This document shows, one piece after another, positions 1 through 12,265 of a stretch of DNA of 64,000 nt. Position 1 is the first letter of the stretch. Every line of letters begins with the position of its first letter. The translations under genes and the position numbers were made by a program. A model generated the notes under the pieces. It had not been told where the DNA came from. It worked only from the letters and a program-made list of their open reading frames with translations, and did not search any database. Origin of the DNA: Nemania diffusa (taxonomy: Eukaryota > Ascomycota > Sordariomycetes > Xylariales > Xylariaceae); assembly GCA_038501195.1 (NCBI GenBank), contig JBBPUQ010000008.1, positions 3,234,501 through 3,298,500 on the forward strand, in the 5' to 3' direction.

Positions 1-1650
1 CAATAAGCCAAACGACCCTCGAGGTGAGTGTATGTGTCTTTCCGCTCCCCGGACCAGCCAGAATAGCTACCGTCGGGGCATCCGAGCTGACGGCACGACA
101 TTGGGCTTTATTCAGCGATTTAAATATATCATTTTCATTTTCTAATGGCATGGTATAGAAGGCAAGCTCACGGCAGGCCTAGGGTTGACCATCTGTCTTG
201 TAGGTCGCGTCGACTTTGACATCTACCAGCGTTGTCCGACGCGTCTGGGCTGAGGTGTGACCGTGATTGGGGTGCTCTGTATCGGGGTACTTTGCACCGC
301 AGGGGCTAGGCACGGTAACCACGGAAAGCCTACACCCCCACAACCCACTACAATGCCCAAATTAATCGGTATAGAAAATGAGATATCTTAGCATTCGCTT
401 GGGGGCTTAGATCGAGTACACTATCCGTAGAAGCTGTGCTATAGGATTAGGTAATGTTTCCCAGCTAGAAAGATAACAAACAATTCCTTCATGTATGTGT
501 AAGTCGAGGTAGGTAAGGCACCTGGTATGTGACTTACTGCGTAAGCCCCACGGAGATGGCGTTCTGTGGCTGAAGAGTGCACGAGCCATAGCTGAAATAG
601 CTCAGCTTTCCTTGCATATAATCGAGCGTATATCCTACCAACCCACCTCTTCTGTTTTCTGTGGCCCCAAGCGCTCCCTTGGTGTCACCACCCATCTGCA
701 CTATCTAACCCGGATAACCATGGATGTCAGCACAAGTGCCTATCTATCCCAATCGAGTTGTTTGTCTCCGTTTCCATTATCGTACTACTTGTAAGTGCGC
801 CCATAGTCCATAGTATCACCAACTTAATCACAACTTAAGATGCAGATCATCTGTGATGTCACATTTATCAAGTTATCTTCAGAGTCCTGATAGGTAGACA
901 AGATGGGCATAATCCATAATCTAACGGAGAAGGGGGAAAGATGATGTATAGAACGATTCTATTGCATACGCATAGAGACTATAAGCTTACCTACAGAGTG
1001 CCTACATAACGACAGAATCACCTGCAGACAGGACAGGTGAAGAAAGGGCGCATTGAGAGCTCCAATGGCACCCCAGAAAAAAAGAATGGAGCCGACCAGG
1101 CACAGCGGGCAAGCGACTGGTCAAGGCGAGTTGGGCAATGAGCGGTCCGGGCGGGGTTCACGGGTGATGCATGCGATGATCGCCAATCAGCGCCGTAGTC
1201 TAACTGGTCGGCGCTTAACCTCCCCGCCATCGCATATCTTCCGTCCAACCAGAGTCGAGAAGGGCGGTCAACTCTCGCTTGCCATGAGCATCACTGTGAT
1301 CGGACATGGCAGTTCATCACGCTGACTGGGCGCTATTCTGGGGGGCCATCACGCATGTGCCCCCAGCCGCCCAGCCGCCTCGACAAGTGAGAGGCCAGTT
1401 CACAGCCCAGTGTCGGTCGTGATATGTGATACGAGCAGTCGGTAACATTCTCTATGGCCCACCTCGACACACTTCCGAACTTCACCAGCCGCTATATACC
1501 CCTTCGTCCTCCCAATTCGCGTCTAGCCTTACCAATTCTCTGGCAATATGTGTTTCGATTGAATGGTCAGGAGGTATTGCGCGAACTAAGAGACAAGGTG
1601 TTGGGATATGGTTATATTTTGTGAAGATCCCTCCTCACACAACAGACATC
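1..1650. other. Upstream non-coding region
   Basis: I see no supportable gene here. Open frames are short, overlap on both strands and lack recognisable domains. The last 200 bases must hold the promoter and 5' leader of the membrane-protein gene that starts at 1651. One copy of the recurrent octamer TACGCATA lies at 967-974. Confidence 0.6.
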
Positions 1651-3237
1651 ATGTACCGGGGGCTTTATAGCACGTCTCTCTCACTTGATCTCGGCCTGCT
1701 CTTGATCTCATCTCTGGCATTCATTCCTTTCTGTTCGGGCGGTGCGCTCGATCTTACCGTATACTCAAACTATTTCGACCCGACGCCCTCTCCAGAGGAC
1801 GGTCCACCGCTATCCGCCCACGCACTTCGCAATCCAGCCTACCTTCCGGCTCAGATCGGTGCTATTGTAGGCGCGTATGCCTTGTCGCTAGTTGTGGTTG
1901 CTGCTGTCCTCATATCACTTGCAAAGAAACGCCGCAGTCGCATCACAGCAGGAGACGCCGGCCTAGATAATTACCAGGAGTACGGCTATCAGTTTGCCTT
2001 CCCACCAGGACAAAAGCCCGGTGAAAACCCTCCAAATTACCCTTACCCTCATCCTCCTGCAACACCCAAATCGCCCATCAAAAACTTCTCATATCCAACA
2101 CCTCCTACTCCATCTGGGGTCCAAGGTCAAAACCCCTATACCGTCTCTGGATCTTTCTCAACCTATTCGACAAGCACCCTAGGCATCAACCCTTTAGTAG
2201 ACCAGAGAGTCGTCGCCGCAGATCGCGAAATGGCGCAAAATCAACTGGAAGAGATGTATAAATATGTGATGGAGCACGAGGCTGCCAAGGAGGCTGGCAC
2301 ACCTATTGAAGCGCCTCCAACGCCACTAGCAAAACAGTTTCCAAGCGCAGCTTCGCCTAAGAAAAGTGTTTTGAAAAGAGGCAAGAGCAAGCCTGCGAAT
2401 CTAGATCTCTCGCACGGCGAACCCGAGAAGCAGTCTCGGGCATCCTCTATCCTATCTGTTCTCAGGTCCCCGAGGAAAAAGAACATAAAGGGTATCAGTA
2501 TCTCCTCTCCCATCATGACACCCATGTCAGGTACTTTCCCGCGACAGAACGATGAGGAGATGAATGTAATCCCTCCTCGGCACTATGCGCCGGCTTCACC
2601 ACCACCTATCCCCACGGATCAACCATCATATATGCAAAATAGCAGATACACTGGAGCAGTAGCACCTATCACTCCGCCAGATATGTCGCCAGAGAGCACA
2701 CAAAGTATCGATGAGCGTCTCGGTACTCAATACGGCCACTCGCGGTATGATTCTCAGGCGCCTACTGAGGTAGATCCGGTTTCAGCAACTTCTGAGCGAT
2801 CGACGACACCACTTATCAGCTTGCCCCGCTCACCCAAGCCCAATATGACTCGTTTCCCTTCGCTACCAGCCTCTCCCAAACCTGGGGCCACATTCCCAAC
2901 ATCGCCACGACCCGGGCAATCCTTTTCCAGGCCTAATGCCCCTACGGCCGTCCGTACAGGGGGTGCACTTCCTCTCCGTGCTTATGAGCCAGCTTTGAGC
3001 TCGCCATCGGCACAGACTACGAAGCAAACGACATTTGAGCGGACGATGCCTTTATCCCCGGGAATGCGGACACCTTGGACTGGTGCAGCAGTTCCTTACT
3101 CACCGTATCAGCCGTTCTCCCCTGTGGTGCCAATTACGCCGTCACTGGTTACCAAGGCGGACCGTAAGCGGATGAAGCAGCTTCAGCCGAAGACCCCGAC
3201 AATGGAGATGGTACAGGACACGGACGATGTGTGGTAG
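1651..3237 (+). CDS. Single-pass membrane protein with proline-rich cytoplasmic tail, function unknown
   Basis: A single-exon gene of 528 residues. The frame is open further upstream, to 1426, but I chose the ATG at 1651 because a hydrophobic signal-peptide-like segment follows at once (residues about 10-30). A short outer segment containing TVYSNYFDPTPSPEDGPP comes next, then one transmembrane helix at about 68-90 (GAIVGAYALSLVVVAAVLIS). A KKRRSR stop-transfer cluster sits at 92-97, so the long C-terminal part should be cytoplasmic. The tail of over 400 residues is rich in proline, serine and SP/TP sites, and so is probably disordered and phosphorylated. A compact C-terminal block (TPWTGAAVPYSPYQPFSPVV, then VTKADRKRMK) looks conserved rather than random. 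From memory, similar uncharacterised proteins occur across ascomycetes. I do not know the function; a surface sensor or scaffold is only a guess. Confidence 0.85.
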   Translation: MYRGLYSTSLSLDLGLLLISSLAFIPFCSGGALDLTVYSNYFDPTPSPEDGPPLSAHALRNPAYLPAQIGAIVGAYALSLVVVAAVLISLAKKRRSRITAGDAGLDNYQEYGYQFAFPPGQKPGENPPNYPYPHPPATPKSPIKNFSYPTPPTPSGVQGQNPYTVSGSFSTYSTSTLGINPLVDQRVVAADREMAQNQLEEMYKYVMEHEAAKEAGTPIEAPPTPLAKQFPSAASPKKSVLKRGKSKPANLDLSHGEPEKQSRASSILSVLRSPRKKNIKGISISSPIMTPMSGTFPRQNDEEMNVIPPRHYAPASPPPIPTDQPSYMQNSRYTGAVAPITPPDMSPESTQSIDERLGTQYGHSRYDSQAPTEVDPVSATSERSTTPLISLPRSPKPNMTRFPSLPASPKPGATFPTSPRPGQSFSRPNAPTAVRTGGALPLRAYEPALSSPSAQTTKQTTFERTMPLSPGMRTPWTGAAVPYSPYQPFSPVVPITPSLVTKADRKRMKQLQPKTPTMEMVQDTDDVW

Positions 3238-6200
3238 TCGATAGGTGTAAGGATTGAAAATGTTGAAGGCACATGTCTTCAAAAATCAATGAGATGATGG
3301 GTATGTTTAATGATGTGCTATTAGGATTGTGATGATCGACACGGGGTTTATTCTGGTTGGGGACTGGCCAATCCTGGTGATACGAAATTTCTGGTTTGGG
3401 GTATACCACGGGGAGTATTGTTGGAGTCCGTGTATCGGCTGATTATTTATTGGTTTATCATTACAGCACTAGATGCGCTGCCTTCAATAGACATATATTT
3501 GTACAACTCCCATGCGAACTACAGTAGAGTGGTTATGATGTGGTGATCCACCTTTTTACCTATTGTAGGTGAACAATATCTCTCTACTTAAGAGTCTCAG
3601 TCATCTTTATTGACAAGGATCGCTATTATTTCTCCCAACACGCAATTATTCATCCCACAGCATTATTCTCAATCCCTTACCATCTACTTGAATGGCGTAG
3701 GTAGATGAACGATAGGTGAATTAGCATAAATGATATTATTATAGTATTTATCTAGATGCTGAAGAGTTCATCATGTCGCTCTTCGGGGCATTGAGGCATA
3801 CGCATACTGAAGATTAGGTAGGTGTATTATAGAGCTAACAGCAAATATAACCAGTTGAAGCACAAGTCCAGATCTGCGGGTCCAAAAACCAAGTTTATGT
3901 AGGTAGTTGATTAGCTGCAGTCGCGGGAGCACCAATGAAACAGGCCGGTAGTCGAGACTATTGCTCAAACAGTTACATTTTGGGCGACGTAGAAAAGAAT
4001 GTCAGCTCTAAGCCGCATAAAACTATTGGATTCACTTGAGAAATTTTACTATATTTGTACGTGTTGCAAAGATGAACTTGCTATCGATCATTTTGAGGCT
4101 TGGAAAATCCTGCTTGATCAGACCACTTGATCACGTACTATAGGTACGCGTAGGGAGTGTATGCGTAATAGTAAACCAGGTACTGGATAGAGTATTTTTA
4201 AGTTTGTTTGGCAGGCCCCAGATCTGGCGGTGTAAGCGAGATGATGGCTCGGCCGTATGGAAAATCTGTGAACCCCCAGAACCACATCCAGGGGAATATC
4301 CTTTTGCCATGCGCGTTTCTCAAAGTGCTGTGATCGCCGTCCAGCTGGCCTATGATCTTGAATCTCGGTATTTGTTGTACCCTGCACAAGACTTACTAGC
4401 GTACCTACAGTAGGTTGGCTGCAATTGGCCTCAACCTTGAGCATCATGGCATCTGTCCACCAGTACTTATGTTTCGGGAGATTATTTGTCCTTCATCTAC
4501 CACCTCTGTAGCCGGGAAATGCATACCTACCTGTAGCTATGCGTAGGCACTATACAGATACGTGTAGGTGGGTGGGTGTATGTAGGTATTTATCTTTAAC
4601 CCATCTTTTCTCCTTCAAAGCACTCCTAGCCAAGATAGGTTGCGGTGCTGTGCTAATTAGCAAAGATATTCGTACACTAAGATGAGAACTGTAAATTTAG
4701 CCCTCTTGTTTATGCTGTGCACCTCATTTTTGCTGCGGAGTGCTCCGAACTTGAGATACAAAGCACGTGGTTTAGTGGTCCTGATGCGTTATAGCTCAAG
4801 CTATAAGTGGCTGGTATGCGGTGCTAGTACGGAATAGTCATAGTGCACTATATAGTGCGTCCTTGAGAAACGGCCTAGCCCGTCGAGAGCGAGAGAGCGA
4901 GGCGAGAGAAAGAAAGAGAGAGGGGGTCGCCAGTGGGAAGCCGGTCCAATGTCTCAGTTAAGGGTCCGATCTGTTCCGCCATCGTATGATCTGATCTCTG
5001 GCGCGTTATTCTGGCCTGCAGCGCCCGCCCGCCCACCTTCCGACACACATCCTACGCATTACTCTGTACATCCTGGCGCACGCCAATATGCACACTGCAC
5101 ACACGAGCAGCACTGGAATCCGATCTGCCATCCCTCCGCTTAACGTTATTCTTAATTACACTATTGACAGGACCTACCTACTGTACCGTACGTACGCACG
5201 CATACCAGGTAGTCTACAGTGGGTGTGTTAGGTACCTGATTTCGCATTTTAGCGACCTGTCTACTTACTATGTACAGTAGATACCTGCCCAAGCTGTCTA
5301 TCCACTTCCTTACCACCTTACGCAGACACCTAGCGACTAGTGTATGTGCAGGAGGAGGGATACTGCCTGTGAAGCTGTAATTTGGCAATCCCATAGATTC
5401 ATCGAGATCTTGTATTCTGTGCTGGGCGAGACGCGACACAGCTGCCAGGCCACCCTCCCTATACCACCGACATACATTCGCTCGGGTCTAGATATACGAA
5501 TACTTATTATACATAAGAGACAGAGTACCTGTCTATGGTATGTAAGGGAAAGAGAGCGAGAAAGGTATGAGGTTGCTTATTACCTACTATGTATTGCCTA
5601 CTACCTACCTACATAACCCAACACTAGACTCGTTTAGTGTATTCTGCTAAGCGTAGACGGACTGAGAGTTAGTGCAGTGTTGTGTACCGAGTACAGAATA
5701 CCTACAGCACACACTTACACACACAGCATTGGTTCTTCCGCGGCTTGGCGTCACATCACCAAGCTTTCTGTCCCTCCAGCTTCTCCCACTTCCTCTTCAC
5801 ATACTTACATACCACCTCTCTTCAAACCCCGATAAGTCTAAAACTGCGAAACACACGAGCGAGGGCTAACTGTCTCCCGCGGAAGAAAGATCGAATTACC
5901 AGATTCCTGTTTTTTTCATTTGTTTGTCTGTCTGTCTGTTTGTTCTACCGACTAGTCGCAGAACCGAACCACTATTCACTGCCCACTCCGTGCCTTAGTC
6001 TCCTGTGCCTCACCCAATCTCGATATTGTCTCCCTCTCTCCATCGGTGCCGCTCATTCGGTGCCTGCCTACCTAGGTCTCCATCCGTCCATACACGCCTG
6101 CCGGTCGACCTGGTGAATCAGGCCACCGACAACAAATCCCGCCCCAACCCCCCTCTTCTTTCCCTCTTCGTTGGTGACGAGCGTGGTGGAGCGGCCCCTG

Positions 6201-6289
6201 CTTGTCTGTTAGCTCTCTCGGGCTTCCTCTCCTCCAGTCCAGACCTTACCTTATGTCGAACCACGCTCGCATCTGGTGATCCCATCAGC
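3238..6289. other. Intergenic region and sre1 upstream/leader sequence
   Basis: No gene is supportable across these 3 kb. The stretch has many TAGGTA/TACCTA words, a GA-rich run near 4887-4925, and copies of TACGCATA or its complement at 3799, 4160 and 4538. From about 5650 the DNA becomes pyrimidine-rich, as is common in promoters and long 5' leaders of fungal regulatory genes. The open frame at 6005-6289 is continuous with the SREBP frame but reads like leader sequence. Confidence 0.5.
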
Positions 6290-9200
6290 ATGACCGATCG
6301 TCAGGACGCTTCAGGCCTCTTCGGCCTCGATGGCCCAGATTCTTCATACTACCAAGGTACCAGCGCTGCTGGCGGTGGTAACGGTGACGCTCTAAACACA
6401 ACTAGCAACGATCAGCAATTTTTCAACGATTCCAGCTGGCCATTTCAGGACACCCCGCCATACGACACCTACGACTCCAACTCGTTCTATCAAGAAGGAT
6501 GGAACATGAACCAGCAGATGCCATTACAGGACGGCCTTCCTGTTCCGCAACCTGTCCCCGTACCGCCGCCGTCCATGCCCGAACCCGGTCCCTCTGCCTA
6601 TGCAATGACTACTCCCGTGGCCTCTCCCGATGTTGCGCAAGCCTGCCCGGTCGTTCCCCAGTCAACCGTGAATTTACTGAGTGACGAGCAACGACAGCGG
6701 TTACAGAAGATTGCCATGCCTACGACGATACCATATCATTCTCCTCGGAGCGAGCCAAGCCCCGACTCTGCTGGCGGAGCAGGTAAATCTTCGATGTCTT
6801 CTTCGCCTGAGGGCATGAGGGATTTTGAGAAGTCGAACACGCGCAAGCGGAAGTCATCAGCCGATGATGACGAAGATGACGAAGATGATGATTCTCATCA
6901 GCCTGTGAAAAAGACGGCCCATAACATGATCGAGAAGAGATACCGCACGAATCTCAATGACAAGATAGCAGCTCTGCGAGATAGTGTGCCCAGTCTACGA
7001 ATTATGACGAAGAGTGCGCGAGGCGAGGATACCACGGAGGACCGAGAAGAGTTACACGGCCTGACGCCTGCTCATAAACTTAACAAAGCAACAGTACGTC
7101 TCTACAGCTTATTCTAGATGCAGGTGCTAGAGCTAAAATTTATGCAGGTCCTAAGCAAAGCTACCGAGTATATTCGCCATCTAGAGAAGCGCAATTCACG
7201 CCTGATGGATGAGAATGCAGCTATGCAACAACGAATTGCTGCGTTTGAGAAACTGTTCATGTCTGGGGCCATGAACGGCGCGATCCAGCAACGTGCGCCT
7301 CCTACTCCTACCACGTATCCCCAGGAGTCGACTACATTTGCACCCTCGCCCATGGGTGCACCCGGTCGGCCGGATCCACAAGGCATAATTCAAGTACCAG
7401 ATGAAATGAAACGTATTATTGCCGCACAACTAGCCGCAGGACAACCATACCCCGTACCGCAGCAGGCATACAGACAGAATCCGGCCCTAGTACGCCAGCA
7501 ACAAATCCATCAGCAACAGCAACAACAGCAAATGCAGGCCGGAGGCTGGCAGAATGCTACTCCATACTACGGTAAATTGATGGTCGGTTCTCTAGCCGGT
7601 CTGATGTTACTCGAGGCCATTCGCGAGAATGAGCAAACTAACGAGACCCCCGAGGGTCGCGGCCTGTTCGCACTACCCATCCAGTTACTTAAATTCCTCA
7701 CCTCTAATCTTAGCATCAATTTCATGGGGTATTCTATACACGGTAGTCGAGTCATTTTCTCAATTAAGGTCGTCTTGCTACTGTGCAGTCTCTGGTGGGC
7801 ACTCATGCCCTCGCTGATGAATCCCAAGCCGCCAAATCCGAAGCAATCCAAACAAATTCTCGTGGCACCGCAGGCAGCGCCGTCCCTTGCTTCTCCTATC
7901 CACGTGCGCCGACAAGCATGGCTTACGGCCGTTCAAACTGTTTGGGTTCCCCGGCATAATTTCTTTTTGGAAGCGGCAGCACTCAGCCTCAAGACTCTCA
8001 AGCTTAGTTTGAGGAATCTCATTGGTGTACAAGGGTATCAAATGTTAACAGGGTTGACCGAGGAGCAAGAGGTTGCTCGGGTTAAGGCTTGGACAATCGC
8101 TCTCGATGCCCAGTTGGCTGGAGGAGACGTGGAGATCAGCAAGAGTCGATTAACTTTGACGCTGCTTGCCTCTGCCACGCTCCCAACAACCCCTCTCCGT
8201 CTCATGCTGAAGGCACTCCATATCCGCGTCTTGTTATGGGAACTCGGCTTAACCGGAGTGCAGACGGGTGTGCAAGTGATTGCTACGAAACTAGCAAGAT
8301 CTAAATGGAACGAAGCTAAGCAATCATATCGGATCACTACCCAGCTACGTCGCAATGGGCAAGAGGTTCCCGATGATGACCTCCCTGACCATTTGGCAGC
8401 GTTGCTCGAACAAGATTGCGACGAGGTTTTGAATGCCACCATTATTCAGCGAGCCCATAATCTAGCCTGGAATTGCCGTACCGAGCACAAGGCAATCGGT
8501 AACATTGATGGCATAGCCACCGTCATAGATGACCCGGCCGTCCGATCGCCAATGGATGCTGTAGCTGCCTGGTGGTCCAGCATGACACTACATGGTGTGC
8601 TCATCACAAGCCTTCTCGCTTCGGACAGCGAGTGTAATGACACCTCTATGCATATCGAGCACGAGGTGTCTCTCGCCATTCGAACTGCTCCAATTGGGTC
8701 TGTAGCGCAACAGCGCGCGTTAGTAGCGCGAGCTGTGCTTTCTGATAAGAAGCGAAGTATGAATATTATAGCCTCGCTGCAAGCCATCGGTCCAGTCACG
8801 ACAGTCCTCAACTCGAGTGATGATTCCAGCACGCCGAACCGCGAAGTATCGCCCACCCCATTGAAAGAGTTACCGTCATCTCTAGTCACCACAACCGAAC
8901 TACGCACATCCTTGCTATGCGCCATGGCCATCGCACATCTCCAGAAATATTCCCCACCCGATGAACCCGTCGACATTTACGCCGTGATCGATCAAATCCA
9001 ACCCACTTGTGATATGGGTCTTCTCGGTTATACGGCAGCTTATAAGCTAATGGACCGCCTTGCCAAACACGAATTTGCCGCTGAAGCTTGTGCTGGAACA
9101 CTCGAACGTCTTTCTGCGACGTTGAGAATATGGACGGGCAAGGAGTCCGCTCTTGAATCCGATATCAGGCATCAACTCGTTGATCGATGCCTTGCCGTGA

Positions 9201-9364
9201 CCCGCAACATAGTCGGCATGGATTTTGACACCGACACCGGCTACGGCAGCATGAGCGAACCCGAAAGTGACGACGAAACTTTATTATCAGACCCAGAACT
9301 AGAACTAGAACCTGAGAACGCGCCTGAAATGGCCGATGCGCCTTGCTGCGGGTGTGGTTCATGA
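6290..9364 (+). CDS. sre1: Sterol regulatory element-binding protein (SREBP), Sre1/SrbA type
   Basis: Two exons, 6290-7093 and 7148-9364, joined across a 54-nt intron (donor GTACGT, CTAA branch, acceptor GCAG), give 1006 residues. Earlier in-frame codons exist, but the ATG at 6290 begins a typical acidic activation region. A KRKS basic patch and an Asp/Glu run precede a bHLH at about 205-295. Helix 1 reads [20 protein letters not shown]; its Tyr, in place of the usual bHLH Arg, is the SREBP hallmark. The loop has the long insert seen in fungal SREBPs. Two membrane helices follow at about 409-426 and 469-489, then a DUF2014-type C-terminal domain and an acidic tail. The family sits in the ER membrane as a precursor. 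Low oxygen or sterol leads to cleavage (Dsc complex in fungi), and the N-terminal half activates ergosterol, haem and hypoxia genes. Size matches SrbA-type proteins. Confidence 0.95.
7094..7147 (+). other. 54-nt intron inside the SREBP bHLH region
   Basis: The intron runs from GTACGT to TTATGCAG and interrupts the bHLH just before helix 2 (KLNKAT then [14 protein letters not shown]). Its length is a multiple of three, but it carries an in-frame TAG. A retained transcript would therefore stop after helix 1 and lack helix 2, both membrane helices and DUF2014. Confidence 0.9.
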
Positions 9365-10507
9365 GGTCCCGACGAGTCGCTTTTCTCATCTCTTATTTAA
9401 TGAAGCAGGTTTATCAGCCCGCGACAATCAGATTATCTTCTTGTCATTCTAATGCAGGTCATTTTTTTATGTCACATGTTGGAACTTGGGTGACTGCGAC
9501 GTTATTTGCTTATCTACATGGGCGCTGCTTCTCGTTATCAGCGAGGACATCACTCCTCTTCAAGGTACATTTCATTTACTTACCACGTATAAAATATCTT
9601 CATGTATTTCGGCGGATTGGCGCTTGTTCGGAGTATTATCTGGCCTTAGGGAATGGTACGGATAAAAATTTCGGTTCAAATGAGGGCTTTTCATGCACAG
9701 GTATGGATTAGACCTAGCCGGGAGGAACAGGGCATATTGAAGTTCAAGGAGATATTGTTTTGGACGAGACGTCAAAGCTCCGGGAGGTCTCAGTGTATGT
9801 GTTGATATGCGTGAGGGTTACAAGGCGCAAAAATAAAATCATGTCCTACTCCTACTGCATCTTATGAGACGTGAAGGTAGACTACTTAGATTTAGATTAT
9901 CTTCGCAGCTTTAGATGCGGAGAAGCCCCAAAGAGAAAGAGTTTTCCCTTGAGCTTAAGATAAACCCATCCTTAGTTATGCATGAGCGACAGACGGCAGG
10001 TATAGTACAACGTAATAGCAGAGTGTTGGTGAAGCATACCCGAGTTAGGTACCTTGTAAGCCTGTTTATCTTGATGGCTCTTTGTAGGTAACGGGTGCTT
10101 TTGTTGCTTGACATAAACGACTACTCATATTCGACCTTCTTGATATGTTTACTATATCCAAGTCTCGGTAGTAAATATCCTCATATCCTCATATCCTCAC
10201 AGCAAGATGGTTGAAAATAAATTCACAACTAAGCCTACTAGGTAGGTGGCCATATTTTCCTACTTTTGATTTATTAGTTATTGTTTCGTGTGGACTATGG
10301 CTGGTCGACTTAGTGTCTGGATCGCAAACTCCATCTACCGCTAGCTCTATTGTGTATAATAGTATAAGCAGTCGACTCTCTTATTCGGCAGTCTTAGGCG
10401 GTTGGCTGATTATTGGCCTTCTAGTTCTAGTGCTAACGATCTATAGAGAAGCCTCCCGGGGAGGTTTTTAGTTCATAAAAAAGAAGTATGGGAAGTATCA
10501 GGTTTTC
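9365..10507. other. Intergenic region downstream of sre1
   Basis: AT-rich DNA containing the sre1 3' UTR. The open frame at 10211-10471 (+) encodes two hydrophobic stretches, but it starts at a TTG and shows no family resemblance, so I do not call it. Confidence 0.5.
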
Positions 10508-10802
10508 TTAGCCGGCCGAATCACAGCTTCTCGGTTCTGAAATAGGTGTTTTGTAGCTTGAGTTATGGCGTTTTAGTAAGTAGGTACTCACTCATAGCCC
10601 GCCATTGTACAAAGTGGGAATTTAGCAGAATGGCGCGCCTCCGTCGGGACCGAGACAGGCGAAGCCATAAACTTGGCATAGGGAATACACGGGAGAGATC
10701 GTGGGTGGCTTTAGGTATATCGAAGGACGGTGGTTTGCCGTGCGCTAGTAGCTGCGCTAGGCTTGCGGGCGCGATTTTGAGGTTGTTTTCGGCGTCGTCC
10801 AT
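10508..10802 (-). CDS. Candidate small two-exon gene, unrecognised
   Basis: A possible protein of about 80 residues. Exon 1 (10802-10592) starts MDDAENNLKIAPASLAQLL and continues with a proline-rich and then an arginine-rich stretch. A textbook intron follows (10591-10537; donor GTGAGT, ACTAA branch, acceptor TTTCAG), and a short exon 2 ends at a TAA at 10508-10510. Support comes from the good start context and the strong splice signals. The product lacks any domain I recognise and part of it looks low in coding character. The N-terminal half (SLAQLLAHGKPPSFDIPKA) loosely recalls small fungal proteins with a leucine-rich segment before an Ile-Pro motif, but this is weak. It may be a degenerate gene or chance. 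Confidence 0.25.
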
Positions 10803-12265
10803 TATGGCTAAGAAGTAGGAATGCTAGCTTTTACATAGGTTAGCGGAAAGACTAAATTGAGTATCTCATGTCTACTATGTAAGAATAAATCTAAAATACT
10901 AAGTAGCTCCTATAAACCAGCAATTATAATGCCTCTTTCTCCACCGGAGTGTGATTCATCCCGCAGTATCTCGGCTCTCTAAACTTAAGTTCACATGCGT
11001 TACCATGTGAGTATTGGACTACTTTTCACTCACGACCTCACTCTTTGGCGATTATTAATCACGTCGGTATTAAGTGTAGTGAAACGTAACGCTATCCTCT
11101 CTTATCACTTGCTCATATAATCATAATCTTGCATATATTACCAATCTTGATATGAGTAATCCGCATCCTCGCCTATCCCCCATTCTCATTGGGTCTTATC
11201 TTAGTTACAGATCATACCCTCTCATATCCGACATATTGACGATGGTCGCAAGAACTGATGCAACATTAGTAAGTGCCAAGACAAGTTATACACAGCATAG
11301 AAGTCTCAGACTAACCGGGGCAGGAGGCTAAACAGAGGCATCTTGTTCGTTGTGACGCGTGGCAGATCCTTATCAAGGTGAGGTCTTCTTTCAGGATATA
11401 TCAGTCCTATACTGTACATTCGTCACACTATCCACTTACATGATTAAGGGCCGTGAAATGTCATTTCATTTTTGCGTAATTCGAGGACGTTATAACTGGC
11501 TAGGATGCTAAATGCGGCCGCGGCAGTATCTCGTAGTGCTTATATGGGGTGTGAACAACATTAACCTTGTCATAGTGTTTCCGTCAATGTCATGAAGCGG
11601 CATTAGGGGGACTCGACCGCTAGTTGTCGCTCTACGGGCCTTAGTATAGCGCCAGTTGACCGGAGCAAATACGGGTTTAACATATGCGTACGGCTGTATA
11701 CACGGAGTTAGTCTTCACCGCGAAAACACCTAGGTAGGCTATCGAGTAGATAATTCAAAATCCACTTAGGATATCTAAAAGTCATTGGGCAGTTAATCAC
11801 CTATAACGCTGGAAGTATGTACACTGCCTCAAAATTTGAGCCGTAGTATCATCACTATAAGAGGAAGGTAAATATGAATGTAGGGCGATTGTGTCAGAGG
11901 CATCACGGATAATCTTGTCCACTAATGCCAAAGAACTTAATTAAAAAGTCACTCTACGAAGAAAGGTATACTGCTGCGGCCCTAGTATAATGGAGACAAG
12001 TAACATCAAAGTGATGGAGCAATTAGGGAAGTATGCTACCGGCGCGACAAGAAATCAGACGCGGAAGAAAAAGAGCCGCAATGGACTATGCGGATGTGAA
12101 ATTTCACTAAGTCAATATACTTTCTATGGCTAGGATATGGAAGACTCTGATTTCATGTAAGGTAGAACTTTAGCCCCTGGAGGCAAATGGACAGAGACTC
12201 TTCATTTTCTTTGCTATGATACCAACTCATTATTTTATCTAGAGGATGCTACCTCCACCTACTGG
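10803..12265. other. Intergenic region, nothing recognised
   Basis: AT-rich sequence with stop codons in all frames. One TATGCGTA copy lies at 11693-11700. The part nearest 12265 should hold the 3' UTR of the CIA30-domain gene. Confidence 0.5.

Noticed and set aside
8446..8976. 176-codon frame antisense to the SREBP gene
   Set aside because: A shadow of the coding strand; the SREBP frame has clear DUF2014 homology.
10211..10471. Small plus-strand frame with two hydrophobic stretches
   Set aside because: It starts only at a TTG, lies in AT-rich DNA where chance hydrophobic frames are common, and has no recognisable family.
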